DNA of 64,000 nt, taken from the NCBI RefSeq assembly GCF_030067815.1, contig NZ_CP125968.1:539501-603500 (forward strand), written 5' to 3'. The notes under the pieces were generated by a model. It made no database searches and was not told the origin of the DNA. It saw nothing but the letters and a program-made list of their open reading frames with translations. Source of the DNA: Sporosarcina thermotolerans. GTDB taxonomy: Bacteria; Bacillota; Bacilli; Bacillales_A; Planococcaceae. The position numbers and the translations under genes are program-made. Below are positions 1-9,562 of this stretch, piece after piece. The stretch's first letter is position 1. Each line of letters opens with the position of its first letter.

Positions 1-1
1 T

Positions 2-699
2 TTAATTGGCCTTGTTACTCCATTTGATATTGGGCTAATGAATCTCTTGCTCAATTTACCGTTACTCATTTTAGGATACATTAAACTTGGCCGAACAATA
101 ACGATTAACACACTGTTTGCGTAGCTTCCCTTTCAGCTTTTTTATATCTTTTACCTGCTGTTCCTATTACAGATAATATCCTTCTCTCAGCTATTTTTGG
201 GGGTATCATAGGCGGTATTGGTGTCGGGCTGATTTTAAAGTACTCAGGCACGTCTGGCGGATTGGATATTATTGCAATCATCCTTTCCCGAACAAGTAAT
301 GTAAGCGTTGGTCTTCTCCTTACTGGGATGAATGGTGTCATCGTCCTTATTTCCGGAGCTTTCTTCGATTGGAATATTGCTTTATATACACTACTGTCCA
401 TTTATTTGACAGGTAAAATGATTGATACACTCCATACTGATCACATTAAATTAACGATGCAGATTGTGACGACAAAAGGAGAGTCCATACGGAAAGAATT
501 GCTGGATTCCGTCTATCGGGGCATTACGATCACTGAAGGTTATGGCGGGTATACACAGGAAACAAAACATATCCTAATGATGGTGGTGACACGTTACGAG
601 ACGATGCAGATTAAAAAAATTGTCCGCAAGTATGATAAAAATGCCTTCATTAATATATTTGAAACGATTGAAGTCGATGGTCAGTTTGCAAAAAATTAG
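2..699 (+). CDS. YitT family membrane protein (5' partial, frameshifted)
   Basis: The gene enters from outside the window. Hydrophobic helices (residues encoded by about 2-430) are followed by a C-terminal DUF2179-type domain (about 460-690), the usual YitT layout. The function of the family is not settled; these are polytopic membrane proteins common in Bacillales. The first 40 codons are open in frame 2 and end at TAG 122-124, while the rest is open in frame 1 from about 118. One missing base near GTTTGC at 115-121 restores a continuous protein. Family call is firm; whether the break is real or a sequencing error is not known. Confidence 0.8.
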
Positions 700-807
700 A
701 TTTACCTAGTTAGTATGCCCCGTTAATCCCAATCCGCGCATAGTTTTAGGATATTTTACAATACTAAGCACGCCGTAAAATATCTAATTTGCAGGAGGGA
801 AGATAAA

Positions 808-1089
808 ATGGCTACTAAAGATTCGGGTCCGAGTTGGAAAAAGAACCATCCAAGTACCAAGTTAGGTAACTCTGTGCAAAAGGCAGATCGTTCTGTTAAA
901 CAGGCAATGTCGCATCCTGAGGAAATGGCTGTTGAGCACGCTTTTAATTCCATTGAAACTGCTGAAAATGCATACATGAATGCAGAGGAGCACAACGAGC
1001 ATATGGATACAGTTCAGCAAAACAAAGAACAGTTAGACATGATGAAGCGACAATTGGATGAAGTGCAAGAGATATTGGAAGAAGAATAA
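808..1089 (+). CDS. small hydrophilic helical protein, unknown function
   Basis: A 93-residue protein rich in Glu, Gln, Asn and His, with no membrane segment, signal peptide or Cys. The last 40 residues are strongly charged and look helical or coiled-coil. A good ribosome site (GGAGGGA at about 794-800) precedes the ATG, and a stem-loop follows the stop, so it is probably a single-gene transcript. I do not recognise the family; the composition resembles small sporulation- or stress-associated Bacillales proteins, but that is only an impression. Confidence 0.65.
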   Translation: MATKDSGPSWKKNHPSTKLGNSVQKADRSVKQAMSHPEEMAVEHAFNSIETAENAYMNAEEHNEHMDTVQQNKEQLDMMKRQLDEVQEILEEE

Positions 1090-1094
1090 GAAAA

Positions 1095-1135
1095 GAATCA
1101 CCCCATGGGCTTTGCGGAGCTTATAGGGGTGATTC
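1095..1135 (+). terminator. stem-loop after small protein gene
   Basis: Perfect 10-bp inverted repeat GAATCACCCC / GGGGTGATTC with a 21-nt loop, starting 5 nt after the stop at 1089. There is no clear T-run downstream, so termination is likely but not certain. Confidence 0.55.
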
Positions 1136-1202
1136 ACTATACGCTTAATTCACTTGTGATATATTGATAGTCCTTTATAATATAGATAAGGAGGTGGAAA
1201 AC

Positions 1203-1463
1203 ATGGAACAGGAAACTATGCTGAAAGAAATATTAAGTGCCTTCAAACTTCATGCCGAACACATAGACAAGCGATTTGAAGAGATGGACAAGCGTTTTGA
1301 ACAGCGGTTTGAACAAATTGATAAGCGATTTGATCGATTGGAAATGAAGGTTGACGGAATACGTTTAGATTTAACGGATACACAGAAAACCACTAATTTC
1401 TTATTGGGTAAAGTAGCGCACCATGAAGAAAAATTTCTTGAGCTTTCACAACAAAAACAATAA
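1203..1463 (+). CDS. coiled-coil protein with DKRFE-type repeats
   Basis: An 86-residue protein dominated by the repeating pattern (I/M)DKRFE or EQRFEQ across residues about 17-50, which predicts a continuous coiled coil. I chose ATG 1203 because AAGGAGGTG (1188-1196) sits the right distance before it; an in-frame ATG at 1164 lacks such a site. Similar short repeat proteins are scattered in Bacillales and often resemble phage or membrane-associated coiled coils. Function is unknown. Confidence 0.6.
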   Translation: MEQETMLKEILSAFKLHAEHIDKRFEEMDKRFEQRFEQIDKRFDRLEMKVDGIRLDLTDTQKTTNFLLGKVAHHEEKFLELSQQKQ

Positions 1464-1529
1464 ACACCACTTTTCGTTAGTATGAACTTTAGGTTTTAAT
1501 TCATTTCTTTTTTGTTATGAATGGGGCAA

Positions 1530-1700
1530 TTATTTTTGATTCCATTTCTTTTCCTTCACAGATAAGATCTCCACTTTGGCTCCATATTCACCTCGAATCA
1601 CCTTCCTTGCGCCGATGGGAGTTCTTGCATTAACTTGCTTGATTTCTTTTGTCCCATTCTGCTCCATTGTTACGATAAAGCATTTGGACCCGCACATCAT
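1530..1700 (-). CDS. small hypothetical protein
   Basis: A 56-residue basic protein beginning MMCGSK, preceded on the minus strand by GGGAG at a suitable distance from ATG 1700; an in-frame ATG at 1715 has no such site. It contains two early Cys residues (CGSKC), which could be a metal or redox pair. It stands alone between two plus-strand genes. The family is not recognised. Confidence 0.5.
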   Translation of the reverse strand: MMCGSKCFIVTMEQNGTKEIKQVNARTPIGARKVIRGEYGAKVEILSVKEKKWNQK

Positions 1701-1794
1701 GTAACTCACTCCCATATTTCTTTACTTTCATTATAGGATAAATTTACTTTACGCGTATTATTCCTGTTAACCTAATAATTATTGCTATAATTAA

Positions 1795-1826
1795 GAGTGT
1801 CCGAGCCAAGTTTCGGACTCTCTTTT
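1795..1826 (+). terminator. stem-loop with T-run ahead of DUF4317 gene
   Basis: GAGTGTCCGA pairs with TCGGACTCTC (one mismatch), followed by CTTTTC. A TATAAT at 1786-1791 lies just upstream. It could end upstream plus-strand transcription or form a hairpin in the leader of the gene that starts at 1855. Confidence 0.5.
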
Positions 1827-1854
1827 CATATTTTCAAGGGAGTTGGATGAATAG

Positions 1855-3045
1855 ATGAACAAAAAGGCAATTGCGGACATCCGCAAGCGTTTTAAATTGG
1901 ATACAGACCTATTGAAGATTACTAATATTTATAATGTCTACATTAGACAAGAAGGCAATGAAATTTATCACGAAGTAAGCCAGCCGTTTGCCATGTTAGA
2001 TCGGGAACAACAGGAGCTATTTTTGGATAACTTTAAAAAAGTGTTAGGCGGGAAATTGGACGCGAAACTGTTTGAAGTGAAATTTCGCCCTCAAGCTGAG
2101 GAGCAAGAAGATCATACGCAAAAGCTCTTATATGATGCTCTTCATGCGGACGAAGTGGCGGATTGGAAGGAAGGTATGCAACGCATTGCGCAAAAAATGG
2201 TGCAGGATGTTCAATATGAAAAGGACATTGTCATCACTTTCATTCGCGGGAACTACTACAAACCGACGAAACGGGGAAGTGAAGAAGCGGAAATTGCGGC
2301 CCGGGATGAAGTGTATAAGAATCCATTTATACTTTGCAGCATGAACCAGACAGTTGAACCGAAGCGATCACTTGTGTTCGATTTCAATGAAAAGGAGTTC
2401 AAGTCCAGTTTTGTAGCGGATCCTATCATTAACCTTACATCTCCGATCGGTGGGTTTTTATTCCCAACGTTCACTGACAATGCTGCAGATGTTAACCATA
2501 TTCTTTATTCTGCAGGGAAAGCGAATAAGCCCAACTACCATTTCATCGAAAACGTTCTTGACGGCGAGGAAATCATGACTGCCGATGAAGATAAAATTGT
2601 TTTTGAAGAAATTGTTAGATCGGTCACCGGAAATGAAATAAATACAAGAACTCTTGCAAGTGTTTATGATGAAATCCAGCGCATGATGGAAGTCGACGAA
2701 GAGCAAGATGAAGAAGAAAGCGTTCCAACCTTGGACACAAAAGAGGTGACCCGCGTTCTGAAGGCAAGTGGCGTGGAAGATGTGGACACGGAAAAGGTGG
2801 AACGGGCCTTCCGAAGTGTAATTGACGACGAAACATATGAGCTGAAAGCGAGCCATATCGTTCCAAGCTATACATCGAAATCGATCAAGATTGAAACAAA
2901 GGTTGCGAATATTGCTATCAGCCCGCAAGACTTAAGGTATGTAAGGCAAGTAGAGGTCGATGGTAAACGTTGTATATTGATAGAGGTAGAGGAAGACACG
3001 GTCATTGAAGGATTTACAATAATTTCGGAAGAGTTATTGAAATAG
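1855..3045 (+). CDS. DUF4317 family protein
   Basis: A 396-residue soluble protein that opens with MNKKAIADIRKRFK, the typical start of DUF4317 proteins of Bacillota, and has the usual family length. The N-terminal half carries several conserved aromatic/acidic stretches (for example FIRGNYYKPT near residue 130). There is an acidic low-complexity linker (about residues 280-293) and a charged C-terminal part. No signal peptide or membrane helix. The role of the family is unknown. It is transcribed alone: the next gene starts 105 bp later. Confidence 0.8.
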   Translation: MNKKAIADIRKRFKLDTDLLKITNIYNVYIRQEGNEIYHEVSQPFAMLDREQQELFLDNFKKVLGGKLDAKLFEVKFRPQAEEQEDHTQKLLYDALHADEVADWKEGMQRIAQKMVQDVQYEKDIVITFIRGNYYKPTKRGSEEAEIAARDEVYKNPFILCSMNQTVEPKRSLVFDFNEKEFKSSFVADPIINLTSPIGGFLFPTFTDNAADVNHILYSAGKANKPNYHFIENVLDGEEIMTADEDKIVFEEIVRSVTGNEINTRTLASVYDEIQRMMEVDEEQDEEESVPTLDTKEVTRVLKASGVEDVDTEKVERAFRSVIDDETYELKASHIVPSYTSKSIKIETKVANIAISPQDLRYVRQVEVDGKRCILIEVEEDTVIEGFTIISEELLK

Positions 3046-3149
3046 ATTCAGAAAATGCATGACGACTGCATATAGTAGACAAGATCATTTTAAAAGGACT
3101 TTTTATGTTATAGTTAGCAAACAAAAATTGAGAAGTCGAGGTATGCAGT

Positions 3150-5516
3150 ATGAATGAAGAGTTACGAAAAGATGCGGAAGATTGTTATCGACGGGCTGAG
3201 GAGAAGGCTGTAGATTACTTTAAATCGCTGTCAGTTCAACTCGAAAATAATACCTACGTCGCTACATTGACAAGAGACATACAACTATGGAAACAGGATT
3301 ATTTGGGCCATTCGCTACTACAAAGTTTTACACGTGGGAAAGGAAAACCGGATTCCCATAAGTACCATCAATACATCCAATGGTTGGATAATGCCGGAAA
3401 ACTGGATAGTTACTTGGATCGAAGCATTTCATATATTTTTATGCGGGATTTGGGGAAAGACTTGAGCTCACCCGATACACTATACAGAATTCAACATGTC
3501 GTTGACGATTTAAAAATAGATCTACTTCATTCAACTGCAACTGACCGCGGGGAAATGTTCAGCATGCATACGTTATACCGTTGGGCCCAGAAGGAAGGCA
3601 TTGAATCGTCAATGATTTGGGTCTTAGACAAACTAAAAACGGTGTCCTCTAATCTTCCGGAAGGGATGAATCGTGAAGAGGCTAAGCGAAAACTGATTAA
3701 AATCATTGCTGGGTCGTCATTCACCAGATTGAGGAGATGGGCGATCATCTTTCGCCCGAAGAGCGCGTCGGGAAATTGGATGAAGCAATTAGGTTAGGCT
3801 ATTCCTATGGCCTAACCTATCCGTTTATCGATGATCTTTTGGATTCAGAAGTCCTGACCGATGCAGAGAAAAAACAATATTCACGTTTGATAAGATCGAC
3901 CCTCATCACAGGATCCGTGCCTGATTTAAAATCATGGACGAACCAACCGGGAACTAATTCAATATATTCATTCAGAGCTCCGTGAAGCCTTTACATATAT
4001 TCAGTCGCAGTTAGAGCGCAAGGGAAAAGAAGATTTCTTCGAACAATCCTTTGTGTTTTTTCACTCTCAGGAAGTGGATCGTGAAAAGGACTTATCAAAT
4101 GCAAATTACACCAATGAAGAACTTTATATACCGGTTATTTTGAAATCCGCTTCTTCACGTTTGATTGCCCGTTCGGTGCTTACTGTTAAAGAGGATAAGG
4201 AATTCGACAATCGGACTTTCTTCTATGGGATTTACAACCAACTTGCCGATGATTTCGCTGACATGTTTGATGATATAGAGGCCGGTGCGGTTACTCCCTA
4301 CACGTATTATTTGAAATATCATAGGGTTCGCCAGGATTTGATCAACCCTTTTGAATTATACTGGACGGTCATTTTCAATTTGATCCATAACGTGTATCAC
4401 TCGGACACGAAGACACGTAATGTTATGTTGAGCCGTGCGCTGAATGGCCAGAAGCGATTCAAAGAAAAAGTAGGAGACAAGAAATACAAAGAATTGATGG
4501 GGATATTCGCTACAGGAAATCCGAAATTCGATGGACTTATACAAAAGATGGTAAGGAAATCTAATGATGTAGACTTCCTTGATAAGTTAGTTAGGGATCA
4601 AATCATTGCAAACTTTAAAAATGAAAGCAAAGAGCGTGAAGACTTTGTAAACATGGCCAAGACTGTGCGGAATCAGATAAACACCATACTACATATCCCT
4701 AAAAACGGAATTGCTTCTTCAATGGATGAGTCAATCATTGATGCCGCAAATTACAGTCTGTTGGGCGATGGAAAGCGGCTTCGACCAATCATGACTTGGG
4801 TTATGGGTGTCCATGAATACGGATTGGATGAGTCAACTATTGAACCGCTTCTTAAATCATTGGAGTATATGCATACGGCGTCCTTAATCTTTGATGATCT
4901 ACCAGCTCAGGACGACTCGTCATTCCGACGGGGGCGTCCTACCGTACACAAGGCGTATAATACAGCCGTGGCGGAATTAACCGGCCTCTATCTAACCCAG
5001 GAAGCAGTTGTTGAACAAGCCTCTCTTCGCTTTGATCCGCAGGTTGTCCTCCGTCTGATCCGGTATTCAGCAGGAAAGACAACGGAGATGTGCAGAGGTC
5101 AGGCGATGGATTTGAATTCTAAAGGCAAAGAATTGACGTTAGACCAATTAAATACGATTTGCTTTTATAAAACAGGTATTGCCTTCGAGGCTTCTCTTGT
5201 CATGCCTGCAATTTTAGCGGGAAGGCAGGAAGAGGAAATAGAGGCATTGAAAACATTTGCTTACCACGCAGGCATCGCTTTTCAGATCAAGGATGATTTA
5301 CTTGATGTCGAAGGTGATCTCGAATTGCTTGGAAAGCCAGTCGGTCAAGACGTTGAAAACAATAATTCGAATTTCGTATCCATCCTCGGTAGTGAAGGTG
5401 CACGAAAGGCAATGTGGAACCATTACTGCCACGCTATGGAAGCACTTCAAGAGCTCCATTATAAAACAACCTATTTGAAACAAATACTGGACTACACTAT
5501 AAACCGGGATTATTAA
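3150..5516 (+). CDS. two-domain isoprenoid synthase (class I synthase-like domain fused to polyprenyl synthetase), frameshifted
   Basis: After repair this is about 789 residues. The C-terminal third is a trans-prenyltransferase (FPP/GGPP synthase fold): first Asp-rich motif FDDLPAQDD near residue 580, RRGRPTVH after it, and second motif IKDDLLD near 712. The long N-terminal part has its own pair of acidic motifs about 140 residues apart, IDDLLD near 226 and NQLADDFADMFDDIE near 362, a spacing typical of class I terpene synthase folds. The protein may therefore make a prenyl diphosphate and pass it to a second active site. Two opposite frameshifts, both at GGG runs (about 3711 and 3948), split it; one needs an added G, the other a removed G. 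A terminator follows. Product unknown. Confidence 0.75.
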
Positions 5517-5528
5517 GATGCCATTAAA

Positions 5529-5560
5529 CGTCCAAAGCTTTGAGCTTTGGACGTTTGTTG
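5529..5560 (+). terminator. rho-independent terminator
   Basis: Perfect 10-bp stem CGTCCAAAGC / GCTTTGGACG with TTTGA loop, followed by TTTGTTG, 13 bp after the synthase stop codon. Confidence 0.85.
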
Positions 5561-5599
5561 TGCAATACAAGTCGCAATGAGGATTGGATACTACCCTGA

Positions 5600-5738
5600 T
5601 TATAGGTTATCGATCATTTCCCAGGGTTTATTGATCATTTCCCAGCATTTATCGATCAATTGGAGATTGATATCGATTATTTCCGGCTTATATCGATCAT
5701 TTCCCGGGATATATGGTCAATTCGGGACCTTTGACTCG
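5600..5738 (+). repeat. six-unit 21-bp repeat array, family 1 (copy A)
   Basis: Degenerate copies of TTATCGATCATTTCCC plus a 5-nt linker. The GATCA cores start at 5612, 5633, 5654, 5675, 5695 and 5715 (steps 21, 21, 21, 20, 20). Unit 3 is divergent (GATCAATTGGAG) and the last unit is distinct, running into GGGACCTTTGACTCG. The array lies directly behind the terminator of the synthase gene in the same orientation. Same architecture as the arrays at 19062, 41027 and 47607. Confidence 0.85.
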
Positions 5739-5769
5739 CTCGCTGAATTTACAGCAAGCCGATGATGCA

Positions 5770-6432
5770 TCAAGATGCGCCATCGGCTTGTTCTGCCGGG
5801 GAGATCGAATCTTCGCCGTACTGCTCCTTAATATACCGCCTTACTTGCGAAACGATATAGAAATACCCGATTGCAATCAAACCACTGAAAATCCAGCCAC
5901 TGATCTGCCTGTAAATTAGCACCTGCCCATACCCGTCGACTCCGTAAGAATAAATAAGATAGGCTTTTAAAGACGATTGAAATAGGCCTTTGAAGACAAA
6001 TAATCCAGTCACCATCTGGTACCATTTGAAAATGCCTTTGGTTGAAAACAACGCTTTGCTCTCTTCACGCGGGTGGCCCTGCAAGTAGGCGAAATCTACC
6101 GCGAAATAGAGCGCAAGCGGTCTTCGGAATAAAACAGACAACAAGTAAACGCTCGAATACATGTAACCGAGATAGACTTGATTCCACAATAGGTTTTCCG
6201 CATTCCCCGACAGCAGATTTACGGCCGTACCTAAGAATAGGGAGAGAATGATAAAGAGACCACTAATATTAAATTGCTTTTCACGAACGAAGCGATAAAT
6301 CGTATAAATTAATCCCGGGACAGTTGATAGCAACAACGCGTAGTAATCGCCGAATGGTTCGCGCCCATAATTCCACACTATAAAAGGAAGAGCCATGTAA
6401 AAAACGAGATCGAGCGCCATCAGCTTCTTCAT
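5770..6432 (-). CDS. VC0807 family integral membrane protein
   Basis: A 220-residue protein with about six hydrophobic helices and the pattern of VC0807-type membrane proteins (opening helix, long loop, paired helices ending in a short acidic tail). Function of the family is unknown. It overlaps the stop of the upstream MerR gene by 4 bp (ATGA type), so the two are translationally coupled and the regulator probably controls this protein. Confidence 0.7.
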   Translation of the reverse strand: MKKLMALDLVFYMALPFIVWNYGREPFGDYYALLLSTVPGLIYTIYRFVREKQFNISGLFIILSLFLGTAVNLLSGNAENLLWNQVYLGYMYSSVYLLSVLFRRPLALYFAVDFAYLQGHPREESKALFSTKGIFKWYQMVTGLFVFKGLFQSSLKAYLIYSYGVDGYGQVLIYRQISGWIFSGLIAIGYFYIVSQVRRYIKEQYGEDSISPAEQADGAS

Positions 6433-7178
6433 GACGATGTTTCCTCGCCATTCGTTTCATTATAATATTGAATGGCTTGTTCAATAAATGTGACAAGGTC
6501 ATCGTGAAAATACAAAAATCCGGTGACCTCCTGCTGCTTGCTCAAATGCCATACTTTATTCGCAAGCTCAAGATTTCCTTTGTACATGACATGCACAAGA
6601 GAGATCCAACGTTTCGCCAATTGCTGGGCAATTTCACTGGTCGGACTTTCACTGACATTGGCTTTGACCTCCCGGAATAATGCCGTAGCTTCACTCGCCA
6701 ATTCACCGTCGGCACCAAGACTCGGAAATTGTTTTAAAAGGGCTTGCTCCTCCTCAGAAAAATATTGATTCCAAATTTTTTTCAAAGCCTTTTTATTGTT
6801 TGGAGAAGAGTAGAACGTCTCAAATATTGATTTCCAGTCTGTAGTTCCTTCAAATTCTGCTAAATATAATAAAGACTTAATGGAGCTTTCCATTCTTTTT
6901 AGTTGCTCCTGTTCCTCCTGGATTATCTTCAACCGCATTTCCAACAGGTCTTTACTATTCAATTGTTTGTCGTTCATTGCATCTTGGATAGTCTCAAGCG
7001 GCAAGCCTATGTTCCGTAACGTTAATATATAATGAAGCTTCGACACGTCCTCTTCGGAATAAAACCGATGACCGTGCACAGTCCTTTTAGTTGGAAGCAA
7101 TAATCCAATTTCATCATAATAGCGCAATGTGCGCACTGATATATTGCTAAGCTCTGCAAGTTTCCCAATTGAATACAA
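6429..7178 (-). CDS. MerR family transcriptional regulator
   Basis: An N-terminal MerR winged helix-turn-helix (YSIGKLAELSNISVRTLRYYD at the start, then GLLLPTKR and RFYSEEDV), a coiled-coil dimerisation helix, and a C-terminal TipAS-like ligand domain of about 130 residues. I chose the TTG start at 7178: it has GGGTGGAG at the right distance, and the predicted promoter (7209-7239) would leave almost no leader for the in-frame ATG at 7196. It is the first gene of a two-gene unit with the membrane protein downstream. Confidence 0.85.
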   Translation of the reverse strand: MYSIGKLAELSNISVRTLRYYDEIGLLLPTKRTVHGHRFYSEEDVSKLHYILTLRNIGLPLETIQDAMNDKQLNSKDLLEMRLKIIQEEQEQLKRMESSIKSLLYLAEFEGTTDWKSIFETFYSSPNNKKALKKIWNQYFSEEEQALLKQFPSLGADGELASEATALFREVKANVSESPTSEIAQQLAKRWISLVHVMYKGNLELANKVWHLSKQQEVTGFLYFHDDLVTFIEQAIQYYNETNGEETSS

Positions 7179-7208
7179 AGTTTTCTCCACCCCCATCACG
7201 TTACCTTC

Positions 7209-7239
7209 ATTATAGGACCTTCCGTTACGTAAGGGGCAA
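7209..7239 (-). promoter_or_regulatory. MerR-type promoter with 19-bp spacer and dyad
   Basis: On the minus strand TTGCCC (7239-7234) and TATAAT (7214-7209) are separated by 19 bp, the long spacer typical of MerR-activated promoters. The spacer region contains the dyad CCTTACGT-A-ACGGAAGG (7 of 8 positions match). It lies just before the merR gene, so autoregulation is likely. Confidence 0.7.
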
Positions 7240-7249
7240 GTGTTTTTTG

Positions 7250-7300
7250 AAAAATAAAAAGACATTACCACACCGGAGAACTTCCGATAGCGGTAATATC
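7250..7300 (-). terminator. rho-independent terminator of the citrate carrier gene
   Basis: On the minus strand GATATTACC pairs with GGTAATGTC (one G-U pair), followed by TTTTTATTTTT at 7260-7250. Confidence 0.7.
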
Positions 7301-7309
7301 TTTAAGTCA

Positions 7310-8641
7310 TCAAATAATAATTACACCAAGTAAAACTGCAATGATTAATAGAAGAATACTTAGTCCCCACATCATCATAAATGAATAACGAATATGCTTA
7401 CCCATTTCAAGTCCTGCAAGTCCGAGTGCCAACCAAAGTGCTGGCGACAATGGGCTAACAAATGTACCGATAATGTTACCGATGATCATTGCGTATGCAG
7501 TAGAGAGTGATGGGATGCCGAAAGTAAGGGCAACCTGGTCAATAATTGGCAACAGGGCAAAATAATAAGCATCTGTGCTTAGGAGCAAATCGAAAGGTAC
7601 TCCAAACACACCGATAATGATATGTAAATACGGAGCGACGAATTCTGGTAAAATGGTTACAAGATCTGTCGCAATCGAAGTGAGCATATTTGTACCGTTT
7701 AAGATACCTAAGAAAGATCCAGCTGCCAAAATAATTGTTGCCATCATAATTCCGCCGGAGCATGCTCTTTAATACGCTCCATTTGGTCTTTAACTTTCGG
7801 GAAGTTGATTGGCAAAGCGAGACTTACACCAATCATAAATGCAAAACCTGCCGGGATAACTCCCCATACAAGGACACCAATCACAGCAACTGCAAGAATG
7901 GCGTTGATCCACAGAAGTTTTGGACGCTTTAAGTCATCTTCTTCAGCAACAGTAGCCGCCAATTGTGCTTCAGCAATCGTTGAGTCGGAAATATTATCTC
8001 CATACGTTTCTCCGGCAGCCTTTTTTCGCGATCAACCGTTTTTCACGATAACCTAAAGTAACAGCAATAATGATTAATAAAATTATACCAATAACCTGAA
8101 TTTGAATAAGTGGTCTCCAAAGCTCCGTTACATCTATATCCAACACAGAAGCCGTTCTTCCAAGCGGACCAGCCCAGGGAACCATATTCATAATCGAAGC
8201 AGCAGTTCCAACAAGCATTAATAGTAAATACGGATTCATCTTCAACCGTTTGTATAATGGAAGTAGTGCAGGGATTGTAATTAGGAAAGTCGATGCACCA
8301 GAACCGTCCAAGTGAGCGATTGCAGCAATGATTACGGTTGCAACTGCAACTGCGATGACATTTCCGCGAGAAATTGCAATCATTTTGTTAATAAGTGGAT
8401 CGAATAACCCAACGTCTTGCATGATTCCAAAAAATAGAATGGCAAAGATGAACATAATGGCAACGCTTGCAACTTTGGTTGTACCTTCTGTGAAAAACAC
8501 ACCAATTTCATCGAAACCAAAACCGGCAGCAAATGCCCCGGCAACTGGAACTAATACAAGTCCAACGATAGGAGAAACTTTCCCGCTAATTAGCAACGCA
8601 ACAATGATGACAATAGTAATTAAACCAATAATACTTAGCAT
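7310..8641 (-). CDS. citM: CitMHS-type metal-citrate transporter, frameshifted
   Basis: A polytopic secondary transporter of the CitMHS family that would import citrate complexed with a divalent metal. About 12 hydrophobic helices; the N-terminus MLSIIGLITIV and the C-terminal part rich in conserved Gly/Pro (SPLSPALWLALGLAG) fit CitM. Start 8641 is set by AAGGAGACATAT before ATG. Two breaks: an extra A in the A6 run near 8021-8026, and one missing base near 7748-7752. The downstream-lying citST genes on the same strand encode the matching citrate-sensing system. The substrate is inferred from family and neighbourhood. Confidence 0.85.
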
Positions 8642-8698
8642 ATATGTCTCCTTCCTAGCAAACCGAAGTCCACTCATGAAAAAGAAAGGTTTGTGTAA

Positions 8699-8734
8699 GC
8701 GGATACATACTTAACTAAAAAAACAAGTATCCGC
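8699..8734 (-). promoter_or_regulatory. inverted repeat in the citM leader
   Basis: GCGGATAC (8699-8706) and GTATCCGC (8727-8734) form a perfect 8-bp inverted repeat 58-93 bp before the citM start. It may be a leader hairpin or a regulator site, for example for CitT. No T-run follows on the minus strand. Confidence 0.4.
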
Positions 8735-8851
8735 ACAAAAAAATAACCATCTCTATTTCAAAATATTCTATAGTTAGAAATTTATCATAAAGAGGTTAAA
8801 TGTATAAGTTTATGTAACTAAAATCACTAAAGGATGTTTTGATTGTTTTGT

Positions 8852-9562
8852 TCATTTTGTCCACGGTGTGTATTTTCGTTCAGGACGGCCGATGTCTCCG
8901 TATTTTAACTTGGCATCCGCTTCTTTTACGGACACTAAGTATTCTAAATAGCGTCGTGCGGTCGAGCGACTTACACCTACTTTGCTTCCGGCATCCAACG
9001 CAGTGATGCCGGATTCATCGCTTTCTTGTAAGATCTTTTTTACCTTTTCCAACGTTAGTTGATCGATTCCTTTCGGTAATCCTTCCTCAACATCTTCGAT
9101 TTTTGATGTTGTAGTTACTTGGTGGCCCGTCAAGCGGTCTATCTCCTCTTGCTGCAACTCCGACTTTGTCGTAAAAATAAACTTTTGGTTTCGGAAGCTC
9201 AATAATGTACGTTCAAAGCGGTCAAAATCGACCGGTTTTACAATATAATCAAAAATCCCACCACGAAGCGCTTCGGCGATTGTCTCTACTTCTTTTGCTG
9301 CAGTGATCATAATGACATCAATCTCAGTAAACTCATTCCGCAATGTCCAGAATAAATTCAATCCTTGAACGTCTGGTATATAGACATCCAACAGAATCAG
9401 TTGTGGCAATCTTCTTGTGCTGCGCAAATAAGTAAGTGCTTCTTCACCTGTCTTTACAACATGCTCTACAATGAATCCTTCCACACGATTGACGAATTCA
9501 CGGTTAATCTCCGCAATTCGAAAGTCATCTTCAATAATTAAAACCTGAATCGACTCAAGCAT
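8852..9562 (-). CDS. citT: CitT/DcuR-type response regulator
   Basis: An N-terminal receiver domain (VLIIEDDFRIAEIN with the acidic pocket, LILLDVYIPD with the phosphoacceptor Asp, Lys in IVKPVDF) and a C-terminal helix-turn-helix (GITALDAGSKVGVSRSTARRYL) as in CitB/DcuR/CitT regulators. Start 9562 follows AAAGGAGGAAACAAG. It overlaps the 3' end of the kinase gene by 8 bp, so the two are coupled. It is expected to activate the citrate carrier gene that lies next to it. Confidence 0.88.
   Translation of the reverse strand: MLESIQVLIIEDDFRIAEINREFVNRVEGFIVEHVVKTGEEALTYLRSTRRLPQLILLDVYIPDVQGLNLFWTLRNEFTEIDVIMITAAKEVETIAEALRGGIFDYIVKPVDFDRFERTLLSFRNQKFIFTTKSELQQEEIDRLTGHQVTTTSKIEDVEEGLPKGIDQLTLEKVKKILQESDESGITALDAGSKVGVSRSTARRYLEYLVSVKEADAKLKYGDIGRPERKYTPWTK

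Noticed and set aside
5547-5765. Small protein genes lying across the 21-bp arrays (also at 19031, 41014, 47477)
   Set aside because: The open frames arise because 21 is a multiple of three; there are no ribosome sites, and the 20-bp arrays show the same conservation without coding potential.
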